From Rhodoplanes serenus (GTDB lineage Bacteria; Pseudomonadota; Alphaproteobacteria; Rhizobiales; Xanthobacteraceae), in assembly GCA_009720755.1 (NCBI GenBank), contig WNKV01000008.1:1-64000 (forward strand): 64,000 nt of DNA. The letters are read 5' to 3'. A model generated the notes under the pieces. It made no database searches and had not been told where the DNA came from. It saw only the letters and a program-made list of their open reading frames with translations. Below, in pieces: positions 1-8,519 of the stretch (the stretch's first letter is position 1; the number at the start of each line of letters is the position of its first letter). Position numbers and translations under genes: made by a program.

Positions 1-743
1 GTGGCGGGCAGCGGCTCGGCGTCGTCCGGAGGCGCCGGCGGCCGTGGCGCCTCGGCCGTGGCGGCGGGTGGCGTGGCGGCGGGTGGGGGCGGCGTCTCGG
101 CCGCGGGCTCGGGCGGCTGCCCCGGCGGTGACCTCTCGCCGGGTGACGTCTCGGTGGGCTGCGTCTCGGTGGGTCGCTCGGGCGCCGGAGGACCCGATGG
201 CGACTCGCGGGGCGACGGCGCCCCGGCGACCGCCTCCGCCTCGTGCGGGCTCGGCACCGCCGCCAGGCCCGCCGGGGTATCGGCGCCGAGCACCAGCTCG
301 ACCGACATGGCTTCGAGCCCGATGCTGGCGAGCGGCAGCGGCGGCCGGCTGATCAGGACATAGAGCGCCGCATGGGCGGCCATCGAGGCCAACAGGGCGG
401 CGGTCAGCGCCGTCACCCGCGAGGCGTCCGGACGCGGGGGCGCCGGCCGCTCGGCGGCGACCGGCGGGGCCGCCACGGCCACGGGTCCGCGGCCCCCCCG
501 CTGCCGGAACGGCACCACCTTGGCGGCCTCCGGCCCGACCTCCGGCGCGACCGCCGGACCGAGCGGCGGCGCCGCGGGCGCGCCGACGTCGGCAGGCTCC
601 CCGCTGCACCCGAACGGCGGGGCGGGCCGCCCCCCCGGCACGATCCGCAGCTCCGGAGCGGCCTGCTGCCCCGACCCGCCACGGCGATTGGCCCCGCGGT
701 CGGGCGCAGGGGGCAGCAGCCGGATCTCTGGCGTCTCGGGCAT
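1..743 (-). CDS. TonB-family energy transducer, N-terminal part (cut by window edge)
   Basis: The gene reads leftward and leaves the window, so only about 247 N-terminal residues are visible. It begins MPETPEIRLL. A roughly 120-residue Pro/Ala/Arg-rich cytoplasmic stretch is followed by one membrane segment (TALTAALLASMAAHAALYVL, about residues 115-135). A typical TonB periplasmic Pro/Glu/Thr-rich arm then follows, with PTET-type repeats. TonB proteins transmit inner-membrane proton-motive force from ExbB/ExbD to outer-membrane receptors. The C-terminal TonB box-binding domain would lie outside the window and cannot be checked, so a TolA-like protein is the main alternative. The long N-terminal extension before the membrane anchor is seen in many alphaproteobacterial TonB proteins. 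Confidence 0.7.
   Translation of the reverse strand, partial: MPETPEIRLLPPAPDRGANRRGGSGQQAAPELRIVPGGRPAPPFGCSGEPADVGAPAAPPLGPAVAPEVGPEAAKVVPFRQRGGRGPVAVAAPPVAAERPAPPRPDASRVTALTAALLASMAAHAALYVLISRPPLPLASIGLEAMSVELVLGADTPAGLAAVPSPHEAEAVAGAPSPRESPSGPPAPERPTETQPTETSPGERSPPGQPPEPAAETPPPPAATPPAATAEAPRPPAPPDDAEPLPA
135..179. repeat. 15-bp tandem repeat x3 in the TonB proline arm
   Basis: Three imperfect 15-bp units (ctcgccgggtgacgt, ctcggtgggctgcgt, ctcggtgggtcgctc) lie end to end in frame. They encode Thr-Glu-Thr/Pro-type repeats of the periplasmic spacer of the TonB-like protein. Length change here would alter the reach of the arm without shifting the frame. Confidence 0.6.
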
Positions 744-871
744 GGAACGACTTTGCACGGATCGCCACGCTCGCCAATCCGGTCTATCCGTGAGGTGGAC
801 CGCGTCCCGCTCGCGCCGGGCGGTGCGCCGGCACCCCCGTCCGGCCCGCGACCGCGAGAAGGACCCCCGCG

Positions 872-2275
872 ATGCCCGCCTCCGCCCTCGACTCGATGAT
901 CCTGCGCGACGTCGTCGCCACCGGACCGATGCGCCGCCTGTTCTCCGACGAGCATCGGCTTCAGCTCTATCTCGACATCGAGGCGGCGCTCGCCCGCGTT
1001 CAGGCCCGGCTCGGCGTGATCCCACCCGCGGCGGCCGACGAGATCGCCCGCCATGGCGCCCTCGACGAGTTCGATCTCGACCGGCTGAAGCGCGACACCG
1101 AGCGGATCGGCGCCCCGGTGCAGCCGGTGGTGGCCCAGCTCGGCGCCTTGTGCCGCGACGATCTCGGCCAATGGGTCCATTACGGCGCCACCACCCAGGA
1201 CATCATGGACACCGCGACGGCGTTGCAGATGCGCGACGCCTTCGCGCTGATCGACGCCGATCTCGTCGCCATCGCCGAGTCGCTCGCCGACCTCGCCCGC
1301 ACCCATCGCGACACCCCGATGGCGGCGCGCAGCCAGCTCCAGCACGCCGTGCCGACCACCTTCGGGTTCAAGATGGCGGGGGTGCTCGCCGCCGTGCTGC
1401 GCGACCGCGACCGGCTCGCCGCCCTGGCGCCGCGCGTGCTGGTGGGCCAGCTCGGCGGCGCCGTCGGCACCCTGGCGTCGCTCGGCGACGAGGGACCGGC
1501 CGTGCAGGCGGCCCTGATGGCCGAGCTCGGCCTAGGCGTGCCGGAGATCGCCTGGCACACGGCGCGCGACCGCATCGCCGAGACCGGCGGGTTCTTGGCG
1601 CTCGTCGCCGGCACCTGCGGCAAGCTCGCTCGCGACGTCACCCTGCTGATGCAGACCGAGGTGGCCGAGGCGAGCGAGGCGGCGGCGCCCGGCCGCGGCT
1701 CCTCCAGCACCATGCCGCAGAAACGCAACCCGGTCTCCTCGGTGCTCGTTCTCGCCGCCGTGCCGGTGGTGCGCCAGCTCGCCGCCGTGCTCGCCGAGGC
1801 GATGATCGCGGATCACGAGCGGACGAGCGGCGCCTGGCAGAGCGAGTGGATCGTGGTGCCGGAGATCTTCTGCCTCGCCGCCGGCGTGCTGGCCCACACC
1901 CGGGCGCTCACCGCCGGCCTCACCGTCGACCCGGCGCGCATGCGCGCGAATCTCGACATCACCGGCGGGCTGATCAACGCCGAGGCGGTCGCCATGGGGC
2001 TCGCCCCGACCCTCGGCCGGGCCGAGGCGCACCATCTCGTCGCTACGCTGTCGCGCGCCGCATCGGCGCGCGGCCGGCCGCTGGCCGAGCTACTGATGGC
2101 GGACGAGACGGTGACGGCGCAGCTCGATCGGGAGACCGTGGAGCGCCTGTGCGATCCGGCCGCCTACACGGGCGCCGCCGGCGTGATGGTCGACCGCGTG
2201 CTCGCCCTGCATGCGGCCGCACCGCCGCCGCGCGCCTTCGCTCTCCCCCGCAGCCCCGGCGCGCCGCCGGCGTGA
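872..2275 (+). CDS. Fumarase/aspartase-superfamily lyase (adenylosuccinate lyase / carboxymuconate cycloisomerase type)
   Basis: A 467-residue cytosolic enzyme of the class II fumarase/aspartase superfamily, which form tetramers and catalyse beta-elimination or cycloisomerisation. The superfamily signature loop SSTMPQKRNP is at about residues 278-288, with GATTQDIMDTA near residue 110 carrying the conserved catalytic-region His/Thr pattern. The segment HERTSGAWQSEW, after the signature, resembles 3-carboxy-cis,cis-muconate cycloisomerase (PcaB) more than housekeeping PurB, which is usually about 430 residues and starts differently. No other protocatechuate-pathway genes are adjacent, so the substrate is not settled. 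The ATG at 872 follows an AGAAGGAC-like Shine-Dalgarno sequence. Confidence 0.8.
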   Translation: MPASALDSMILRDVVATGPMRRLFSDEHRLQLYLDIEAALARVQARLGVIPPAAADEIARHGALDEFDLDRLKRDTERIGAPVQPVVAQLGALCRDDLGQWVHYGATTQDIMDTATALQMRDAFALIDADLVAIAESLADLARTHRDTPMAARSQLQHAVPTTFGFKMAGVLAAVLRDRDRLAALAPRVLVGQLGGAVGTLASLGDEGPAVQAALMAELGLGVPEIAWHTARDRIAETGGFLALVAGTCGKLARDVTLLMQTEVAEASEAAAPGRGSSSTMPQKRNPVSSVLVLAAVPVVRQLAAVLAEAMIADHERTSGAWQSEWIVVPEIFCLAAGVLAHTRALTAGLTVDPARMRANLDITGGLINAEAVAMGLAPTLGRAEAHHLVATLSRAASARGRPLAELLMADETVTAQLDRETVERLCDPAAYTGAAGVMVDRVLALHAAAPPPRAFALPRSPGAPPA

Positions 2276-2309
2276 GCGCGGCGACATCCGACGCCGCGGC
2301 CGGCACTCG

Positions 2310-3419
2310 TCACTCGCGACCCTGGGCGTGGGGTTGGGCGTGGGCGGCGCGCTCGCGCAGCCGCAGGAAGTTCATCGCCTTGCGGGCCGTCTCGGGCCGC
2401 AGCTTGCTGTAGGCGGCGAGATACTCGGCATTGCGGTCCGGCGCATTGTGGCCGTCGCGCAGGCGCAGGATGGTCTTGGTGGTGTTCCACGACAGGCCGA
2501 TCGCCTTGGCGACGAGGATCACCAGCTCGGCGCGCGGCTGCACCAGGGCGCGCTCGCAGGCCCCGATCGGCAGATCGGACAAGACCGACAAGGCGACCGT
2601 CGTCTCGTCGAAGCGCCCGGTGGCGGCGAACTCGCGCAGCTTGGCCTCGTCGAGCTCGCCGGCGCGCCGCAGCGCCTCGACGATGCGGCACGCCTCGGAA
2701 TAGTCGCTCGACCGCATCCGCACGGTCTCCTGCACCCGGCCGGAGACCTCGGACAGCATGGTGCGCAACACCCGCGTGGACTGGCCGTCGACCGACTCCA
2801 GGCGGCGGCGCACGTTCTCGGAGGCGACCGCGAACAGCTTGAGCAGATGATGGCGCGGGATATCCTGGCGTGTCCACACGCCGGCCGCCAGCTCGTCGTC
2901 CTCGCGCGATCGCTCGACCAGGATATCGTGTCCGCGCGCCGAGAACCGCGCGCCCTTGTTGGCCACCGTCGACAACGCGACGGTGCGGTCACCGCGGGTG
3001 ACGAGCACGTCCGATACCGCCTCGCTGACCACCGCCCGCTTGGAGATCGCCAGCAGATGATCCTGGCTCGCCGTGCTGGCCGCCGCCACCAGCTCGTCGT
3101 CGTCGAGCCGCGGCGACGTGGTGAGCACCGGCCCGGCGACGTCGATCGCCTCGTCCTGCGCCAGCTTGCGGACGAGGTTCTGCGGCGCGTTGGGAATCGC
3201 GGCCAGCCGCCGGGCGAGCGCGGCCCGCACCGCCGTCTCCATCTCGCCGATCAGCAGCACCATGACGTCGTCGTAGAGCGCGACCTCGTGCTCGTCATAG
3301 GTCGATGCGCTGCCGAGAAACAGATCGGTGATCCGCCGCAGCGCCTCGGCCCGGTAGCCGATGGGGCGCGTCGACAGGGCCTCTTCCAGCTCCTCGATGA
3401 TGGTCTGGCTGTCGCTCAT
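2310..3419 (-). CDS. DUF2336 domain-containing protein
   Basis: A 369-residue soluble, alpha-helical, HEAT-like protein of the DUF2336 family, which is common in alphaproteobacteria and has no fixed biochemical role. Visible features are an acidic N-terminus (MSDSQTIIEELEEAL), repeated helical segments with Leu/Ala spacing, and a C-terminal LSWNTTKTILRLR segment. Its ATG overlaps the stop codon of the upstream GGDEF-EAL gene in an ATGA arrangement (3416-3419), so the two are probably translationally coupled. This implies a joint role in cyclic-di-GMP signalling, for example as an adaptor or output partner; that role is inference. Confidence 0.85.
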   Translation of the reverse strand: MSDSQTIIEELEEALSTRPIGYRAEALRRITDLFLGSASTYDEHEVALYDDVMVLLIGEMETAVRAALARRLAAIPNAPQNLVRKLAQDEAIDVAGPVLTTSPRLDDDELVAAASTASQDHLLAISKRAVVSEAVSDVLVTRGDRTVALSTVANKGARFSARGHDILVERSREDDELAAGVWTRQDIPRHHLLKLFAVASENVRRRLESVDGQSTRVLRTMLSEVSGRVQETVRMRSSDYSEACRIVEALRRAGELDEAKLREFAATGRFDETTVALSVLSDLPIGACERALVQPRAELVILVAKAIGLSWNTTKTILRLRDGHNAPDRNAEYLAAYSKLRPETARKAMNFLRLRERAAHAQPHAQGRE

Positions 3420-6184
3420 GAGAGTCTGATCGTGTCGGTGTCCCGGGCGCCGGCCTGCTGCTGCCGCCCCGTCTCGAAGACGAGATCACGGGCCGGCGCC
3501 GGCCGGCCGATATAGTAGCCCTGCACCTGATCGACGCCGGCCGCCCGCAGCATGCGAAGCTGCGCCTCGCTCTCCACCCCCTCGGCCAGCGTCAGCATGT
3601 CGAGCGAGCGTCCGAGATTGACGATGGCGCAGACGATGGCACCGCAGTGGTCACGGGCCAGCAGGTCGCGGGTGAAGGATCGATCGATCTTCAGCTTATC
3701 GAACGGGAACGTCGTCAGATAGCTGAGCGACGAGTAGCCGGTGCCGAAATCGTCGAGCGCCACCGAGATGCCGAGATTCTTAAGCTGGTGCAGGATGGAC
3801 AGATGATCGGCCTGCCATTCGAGCAGCACCCGCTCGGTGATCTCGATCTCCAGCCGCTCCGGCGGCAACCCGGAATCCACCAGCGCGCACATGATCACGT
3901 CGAGCAGGTTGGTCTTTCGGAACTGCACCGGCGAGATGTTGACGGCGATCTTGATATGGTCGGGCCAGGTCGCCGCCTCGGCGCAGGCGGTCTGCAAGAT
4001 CCACTCGCCGAGCGCCCCGACGAGGCCGGTGTCCTCCGCCATGGCGATGAAGCGGTCGGGCGCGATCAAGCCCTTGTCCGGATGATTCCAGCGCACCAGA
4101 GCCTCCATGGCGCGAAGCTGCTGGGTCACCGCATCGACCAGAGGCTGGTAGTACAGCTCGAACTCGCCGCGGGCGAGTCCCTCCCGGAAATCGACCTCGA
4201 GCCGGTGGCGCTCGTCGGCGGTGGCCGCCATCGCCTGATTGAAGAAGGCGAAGCCGTTCCGGCCGCCGGCCTTGATCGTGTAGAGGGCGAGATCGGCCTT
4301 CTTCATCAGCTCGTCGGCATCGACGGCGTCCTTCGGCGCCATGGCGATGCCGATGCTGGCGCCGACCACCACCTTGTGGCCGTCGACGTCGAAGGGTTGG
4401 TCGATCAGGTCGATGATGCGACCAGCCAGCACGATGGCGCTCTCCGCCATCACGTCGGAGGCATCCTCCTCCGGCACGAACTCGCGCGGCGGCGTCTGGA
4501 TCACGGCGAACTCGTCACCGCCGAGCCGGGCCAGCACGTCGACGGCGCGCAGCGCTCCGCGAAGCCGGGCCGCCACCTCCTTCAGCAGGGCGTCGCCGGC
4601 CGCATGCCCGAGTGAATCGTTGACGTGCTTGAAATGATCGAGATCGAGCATCAGCACCGAGAATGGCCGCCTCTCGATCTCCAGCCGGCGGCGCGCCACC
4701 GCGATCTCCTCGAGGAAGTGCGAGCGATTGGCGACGCCCGTGAGCAGGTCGCTGTGGGCGAGCCGCTTGATCCGCTCCTCGGCCTGCCGGCGATCGGTGA
4801 CGTCCTCGTGGGTCGACAGCCAGCCGCCGCCCGGCATCGGCCGGTTGGTGACCGCCACGATGCGGTCGTCGCGCAGCCGGTACTCGTAGGAGCACGCCTT
4901 CTCCCGAGCGGCCGCATCGATGCGCTGGACCACGATGTGCTCGGCCTCCAGCGGTGGGATCACCAGATTGGAGCAGGCGGTGAGCACCTCCGCCATCGGG
5001 ACACCCGGCACGGTGACGCCGGGCGGGATGCCGTAGATCTCGCCATATCGCGCATTGCAGACCACGAGCAGCGCCTGCGCGTCGTACATCGCCAGCCCCT
5101 GGCTCATGTTGTTGAGGGCGGCATCGAACCTGCGGTTGCGGAGCTGAAGCTCGGCCTTGTGGGCCATCACCTCGCCGTGCTCGCGAACCAGCGCCTCCGA
5201 CTTCTCGGCCAGCGAGATCTCCGATGCACTGAGCAGGCGATACTGACGCGTCATCTGGGTGAGAAAGAACAGGACGGCCGCCAGAAAGCTGGCGGTGACG
5301 ACACCGACCACGAGAGCGTGCGCCCGCCATTCCGCCAGAAGCACGTCTTCGGGAACCCCGATGCTGACCACCAGGGGGTGCCCCTGCAACGACTCGACCG
5401 CGACCCAGCGGGCGACGTTGTCGAATATGCCCCGCGAACGATAGCTGCCGCCGCCCTTGGCCACCACCTCGTACCATCGCGACCCAGACGGCACCAGCGA
5501 GCCGGCACGATCCAGCGTGTCCGGATGACGGAGGTAGACCCGGCCGTCGGAGCGCGCCAGCATGAAGGTCTGATGCGCCAGCGCCTCGATCGGCCGGTAG
5601 ACCTGCTCGAAGTAGCGGAGGCTGAGGCTGACGAAGACGATTCCGAGAAAGCGGTGATCGTTGCTGTTGATGCGCCGTGCGAACGCCACTGCCGGCTCGT
5701 TGTCGACCCGGTTGCGGAACGGCAACGAGGCGCTCATGCGGCCATCGTCGTTGGCGGCGAGGTCCTGGAAGTGCTCGCGGTCGGCGACGTTGATGTCGGG
5801 GGCCGGCCATCCCGCGGTGGACAGCACGATCCGGCCCTGGCTGTCGGCGACCGCGATGTTGAACGCCTGCGGCAGCCGACTGCGCCAGTGCAGCATCGCC
5901 TCGCGCAGCGCCTTCGGATCGGTGATCCGCGGTGCTCCTTCGGTATCCGGCCCGTTCTCCGCCTCGATCCGCGACGCCAGCTCGTGCAACGCGATGTCGA
6001 TCGCATTCAGCGCGCGTGTGAGCTGGCCGGCCAGCACCACCGCCGTGTTGCGGGCCTCGCGCACGCCGGACTGGAGGTCGTGCTCGCGGGCGTTCCACAG
6101 CGAGGCGGCGGTGGCCACCATGGCCAGGACGAGCACCAGACCGATGGCGACGGACAGCGCGCGGAATGTCCGTGGTCGGGGCAT
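3416..6184 (-). CDS. Membrane sensor diguanylate cyclase/phosphodiesterase (Cache-PAS-GGDEF-EAL)
   Basis: A 922-residue inner-membrane protein predicted to make and/or break cyclic-di-GMP. Order: membrane segment at about residues 7-29, a large periplasmic Cache-type sensor, a second membrane segment near 288-312, a PAS domain around 350-465, GGDEF (LARLGGDEFAVIQ near 554) and EAL (AMEALVRW near 691, DDFGTGYSS near 811). Both catalytic signatures are intact, so it could be bifunctional. The ATG at 6184 (MPRPRTFRAL) is chosen because it sits directly before the first membrane segment; a longer frame from 6367 would add 61 low-complexity residues. It overlaps the DUF2336 gene by 4 bp and lies just downstream of the first Tad locus on the same strand. 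Confidence 0.92.
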   Translation of the reverse strand: MPRPRTFRALSVAIGLVLVLAMVATAASLWNAREHDLQSGVREARNTAVVLAGQLTRALNAIDIALHELASRIEAENGPDTEGAPRITDPKALREAMLHWRSRLPQAFNIAVADSQGRIVLSTAGWPAPDINVADREHFQDLAANDDGRMSASLPFRNRVDNEPAVAFARRINSNDHRFLGIVFVSLSLRYFEQVYRPIEALAHQTFMLARSDGRVYLRHPDTLDRAGSLVPSGSRWYEVVAKGGGSYRSRGIFDNVARWVAVESLQGHPLVVSIGVPEDVLLAEWRAHALVVGVVTASFLAAVLFFLTQMTRQYRLLSASEISLAEKSEALVREHGEVMAHKAELQLRNRRFDAALNNMSQGLAMYDAQALLVVCNARYGEIYGIPPGVTVPGVPMAEVLTACSNLVIPPLEAEHIVVQRIDAAAREKACSYEYRLRDDRIVAVTNRPMPGGGWLSTHEDVTDRRQAEERIKRLAHSDLLTGVANRSHFLEEIAVARRRLEIERRPFSVLMLDLDHFKHVNDSLGHAAGDALLKEVAARLRGALRAVDVLARLGGDEFAVIQTPPREFVPEEDASDVMAESAIVLAGRIIDLIDQPFDVDGHKVVVGASIGIAMAPKDAVDADELMKKADLALYTIKAGGRNGFAFFNQAMAATADERHRLEVDFREGLARGEFELYYQPLVDAVTQQLRAMEALVRWNHPDKGLIAPDRFIAMAEDTGLVGALGEWILQTACAEAATWPDHIKIAVNISPVQFRKTNLLDVIMCALVDSGLPPERLEIEITERVLLEWQADHLSILHQLKNLGISVALDDFGTGYSSLSYLTTFPFDKLKIDRSFTRDLLARDHCGAIVCAIVNLGRSLDMLTLAEGVESEAQLRMLRAAGVDQVQGYYIGRPAPARDLVFETGRQQQAGARDTDTIRLS

Positions 6185-6535
6185 CGTCTGGCTCGGGGCG
6201 ATTGTGGGCCGAGGGGTTGTGCTTCGTCGATACTGGCCGGTAAAACCTAATATTTCATGCGTCCGACGGCGCGTTTCGGCGCGCGATGCGGCTGCCCCGG
6301 CATGGTTCTCATGCGCCGATCGCGCTCTCTCGCCCGGTCGAGCTAGCCCGTGCCCGTCTCGGCCCACCGGACATGATCGGCATACGCGCCGCGTCTCCGC
6401 TCCGCGACCGGCGCGACAATCAGTGAGGTTGCATCATACGGCGTCGTGGCGAGACCCGGCGCGCATCGGGTTCCGCTCGTGATCCGTCACAACGATCGTG
6501 ACGACGGCGCGCCGATCCGCGTCGCCGGACCATGC
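6185..6535. other. Intergenic region between tadC-1 and the GGDEF-EAL gene
   Basis: This 351-bp gap follows the last gene of Tad locus 1 and precedes the GGDEF-EAL gene, both on the minus strand. It should hold the promoter of the latter. An inverted repeat cgtcac-N7-gtgacg at 6485-6503 is the clearest structure. A relatively AT-rich patch around 6240-6256 (taaaacctaatattt), about 60 bp upstream of the start codon, is the best candidate promoter core. No coding frame with family features is seen. Confidence 0.45.
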
Positions 6536-7489
6536 TCAATAGGCGCCGAGCTTCACCCGCACGAACACCGGCAGCAGGATGACCACGAACAGCACCGGGA
6601 ACACGCAGACCATCAGCGGCACCGACAGCTTCACGGGCAGGCTGTAGGCCTTCTCCTCGGCAAGCGACAGGCGCTTGTGGCGCATGTCCTCGCTGTAGAC
6701 GCGCAGCGCGTCGGTGATGCTGGAGCCCAGCTCGTCCGATTGCTGGATCAGGGTCGCGAAGGAGCGCACCTCCTCCAGCCCGAGGCGATCGCCGAAGTGC
6801 TCCAACGCCTCGGTGAGCGTGCGGCCGGCGCGGATCTCCAGGTTGGTGATGTGAATGTTCTGGGCCAGCGCCGGATAGGACGAGGCCAGCTCCCGGCCGA
6901 TCCGCTCCAGCGAGCCTTCCATGCCGAGGCCGGCATCCGCACAGACCACCAAGAGGTCCATGAAATCCGGGAAGCCGGTCCGGTACTCGTCGCGGCGTTT
7001 CTTGACGATCCGATCGAGCGCCAGGCTCGGCCCCAGATAGCCGGCGAGGCCGGCGACTCCGACCAGCGCCCAGACGGTCGAATCGCTCACCGTCGAGACC
7101 AGCGGCAACGCCACGAAGGCAGCGATCCCGAGTCCCGCCGCCAACACGCCACGCACCAGGAAGAAGAAGCCGACCGCTCGCGGATCGAAGATGCCGGCCT
7201 GCACCAGGCGCTGGCGCAAGAGCTTCATGCTCCCGTCGTCGAAGCTCGCATAGTGGCGCGTGGTGTAGTCGATCAGGCGCTGCACCGCCTCGACGCTGGC
7301 CTGCCGGAACGAGCGCCGCCCGCCGGCGCCGTCATCGAGATCGCCGCCCCCGACGATGCCGGCGGCGCGCCGCCGCACCGCTCCGCGCACCCGCACCATC
7401 GCCATGATGCCGAAGGTCGCCGCGGCCGCCGCCACGAACACGAACAGCGTGATCAGCAGATCCATGTTGTCGGCGACGAGATCGGCCAT
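6536..7489 (-). CDS. tadC: Tad locus 1 inner-membrane platform protein TadC
   Basis: A 317-residue type II secretion F-domain protein, one of two that form the membrane platform of Tad/Flp pilus machines. It has an N-terminal membrane helix (about residues 10-30), two central helices (about 110-160) and a C-terminal helix (PLMVCVFPVLFVVILLPVF). The GspF core includes FPDFMDLLVVCADAGLGMEGSLERIG-type residues typical of TadC. It starts 9 bp after tadB-1 ends and closes the cpaB-cpaC-lipoprotein-cpaE-cpaF-tadB-tadC operon. Its paralogue at 48799-49770 has the same architecture but is clearly diverged. Confidence 0.9.
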   Translation of the reverse strand: MADLVADNMDLLITLFVFVAAAAATFGIMAMVRVRGAVRRRAAGIVGGGDLDDGAGGRRSFRQASVEAVQRLIDYTTRHYASFDDGSMKLLRQRLVQAGIFDPRAVGFFFLVRGVLAAGLGIAAFVALPLVSTVSDSTVWALVGVAGLAGYLGPSLALDRIVKKRRDEYRTGFPDFMDLLVVCADAGLGMEGSLERIGRELASSYPALAQNIHITNLEIRAGRTLTEALEHFGDRLGLEEVRSFATLIQQSDELGSSITDALRVYSEDMRHKRLSLAEEKAYSLPVKLSVPLMVCVFPVLFVVILLPVFVRVKLGAY

Positions 7490-7498
7490 CCGGCGTGC

Positions 7499-8464
7499 TC
7501 AGATCTTGAAGTTGACCATGCGGAACATCAGCAGATTTCCGGTGACCATCCAGAGCGCGGCGCCGCCGAGCCCGAGCTTGGTGAGATCGTACTTCCACAC
7601 GCTGCCGTAGAAGTCCGGCGACACCACCTGGATGATGAAGAACATGGCGATCGGCAGCGCCGACAGCAGCATCGCCGACATCTTGCCCTCCGACGCCAGC
7701 GCCTTGATCTTGCGCCGCATCTTGAAGCGGTCGCGGATCACCGACGAGAGGTTCTCCAGGATCTCGCCGAGATTGCCGCCGGTCGAGCCCTGGATCGCCA
7801 CGGCGGTGACGAACAGCGGCAGGTCGTCCTGGCCGACGCGGTCGAACAGGTTGCGCATGGCGGTTTCGAGATCGGCCCCGTAGGTGATCTCGTCGGCCAC
7901 GATGCCGAACTCGGTGCCGACCGGGTCGGGCAGCTCGCGCGCCACCATGGTGACGGCGATCGGCACCGGATGGCCGGCCCGCAGGCTGCGCACGATGATG
8001 TCGATCGCATCGGCGAACTGAGCACCGAACCGCTTCTGCCGGCGCGCCCGCAGCATGCGCAGCACCAGCACCGGGGCGACGCTGACGCAGGCGAGCGCCG
8101 CCAGCGTCGCCTCCACCAGGCTGTCGCGGAGCACCACCACGCTGCCGAAGGCCAGCACGGCCGCCGCCAGCGCGTAGAGCACGAGCCGGGTGATGCCGCC
8201 CGCCATGCCGGATTGCAGCAGGAGCCGGTTGAGCGACAGGAACGGCAGGGTCAGCTCGCCGCTGCCGGTCAGCCCGCGCTCGCGGCGGAGCTGAATCAGG
8301 ATGTCCTCCCGGTCGCTGTTGCCGTTCAGCAGCGCGAGCCGCCGGTTGACCTTCTTGCGGTAGGACGTGGTCGAGAAGCCGAGCAGATAGATCGCCTCGG
8401 CGAACAGGATGGCGGAGATCGCCGCGAGGCCGTAGATCACATAGAGCGGATCGATGTCGGGCAT
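7499..8464 (-). CDS. tadB: Tad locus 1 inner-membrane platform protein TadB
   Basis: A 321-residue type II secretion F-domain protein pairing with TadC in the inner membrane. An N-terminal membrane anchor (YVIYGLAAISAILFAEAIYL), a helix pair near the middle and the GspF motif with GSTGGNLGEILENLS support TadB. The ATG at 8464 (MPDIDPLY) is preferred over the GTG at 8473 because AGGTGA lies 5 bp upstream of the ATG and includes that GTG. The gene follows cpaF-1 and is separated from tadC-1 by 9 bp. Confidence 0.9.
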   Translation of the reverse strand: MPDIDPLYVIYGLAAISAILFAEAIYLLGFSTTSYRKKVNRRLALLNGNSDREDILIQLRRERGLTGSGELTLPFLSLNRLLLQSGMAGGITRLVLYALAAAVLAFGSVVVLRDSLVEATLAALACVSVAPVLVLRMLRARRQKRFGAQFADAIDIIVRSLRAGHPVPIAVTMVARELPDPVGTEFGIVADEITYGADLETAMRNLFDRVGQDDLPLFVTAVAIQGSTGGNLGEILENLSSVIRDRFKMRRKIKALASEGKMSAMLLSALPIAMFFIIQVVSPDFYGSVWKYDLTKLGLGGAALWMVTGNLLMFRMVNFKI

Positions 8465-8519
8465 GGCGCTCACCTACGGCCCGGCCGGCGCCATCCGTCC
8501 TGCGGTGCGCGCCCGGCCG

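Noticed and set aside
872-2275. Calling the lyase PurB or PcaB outright
   Set aside because: The signature loop is shared by the whole superfamily and no purine or protocatechuate genes are adjacent, so only the superfamily call is safe.
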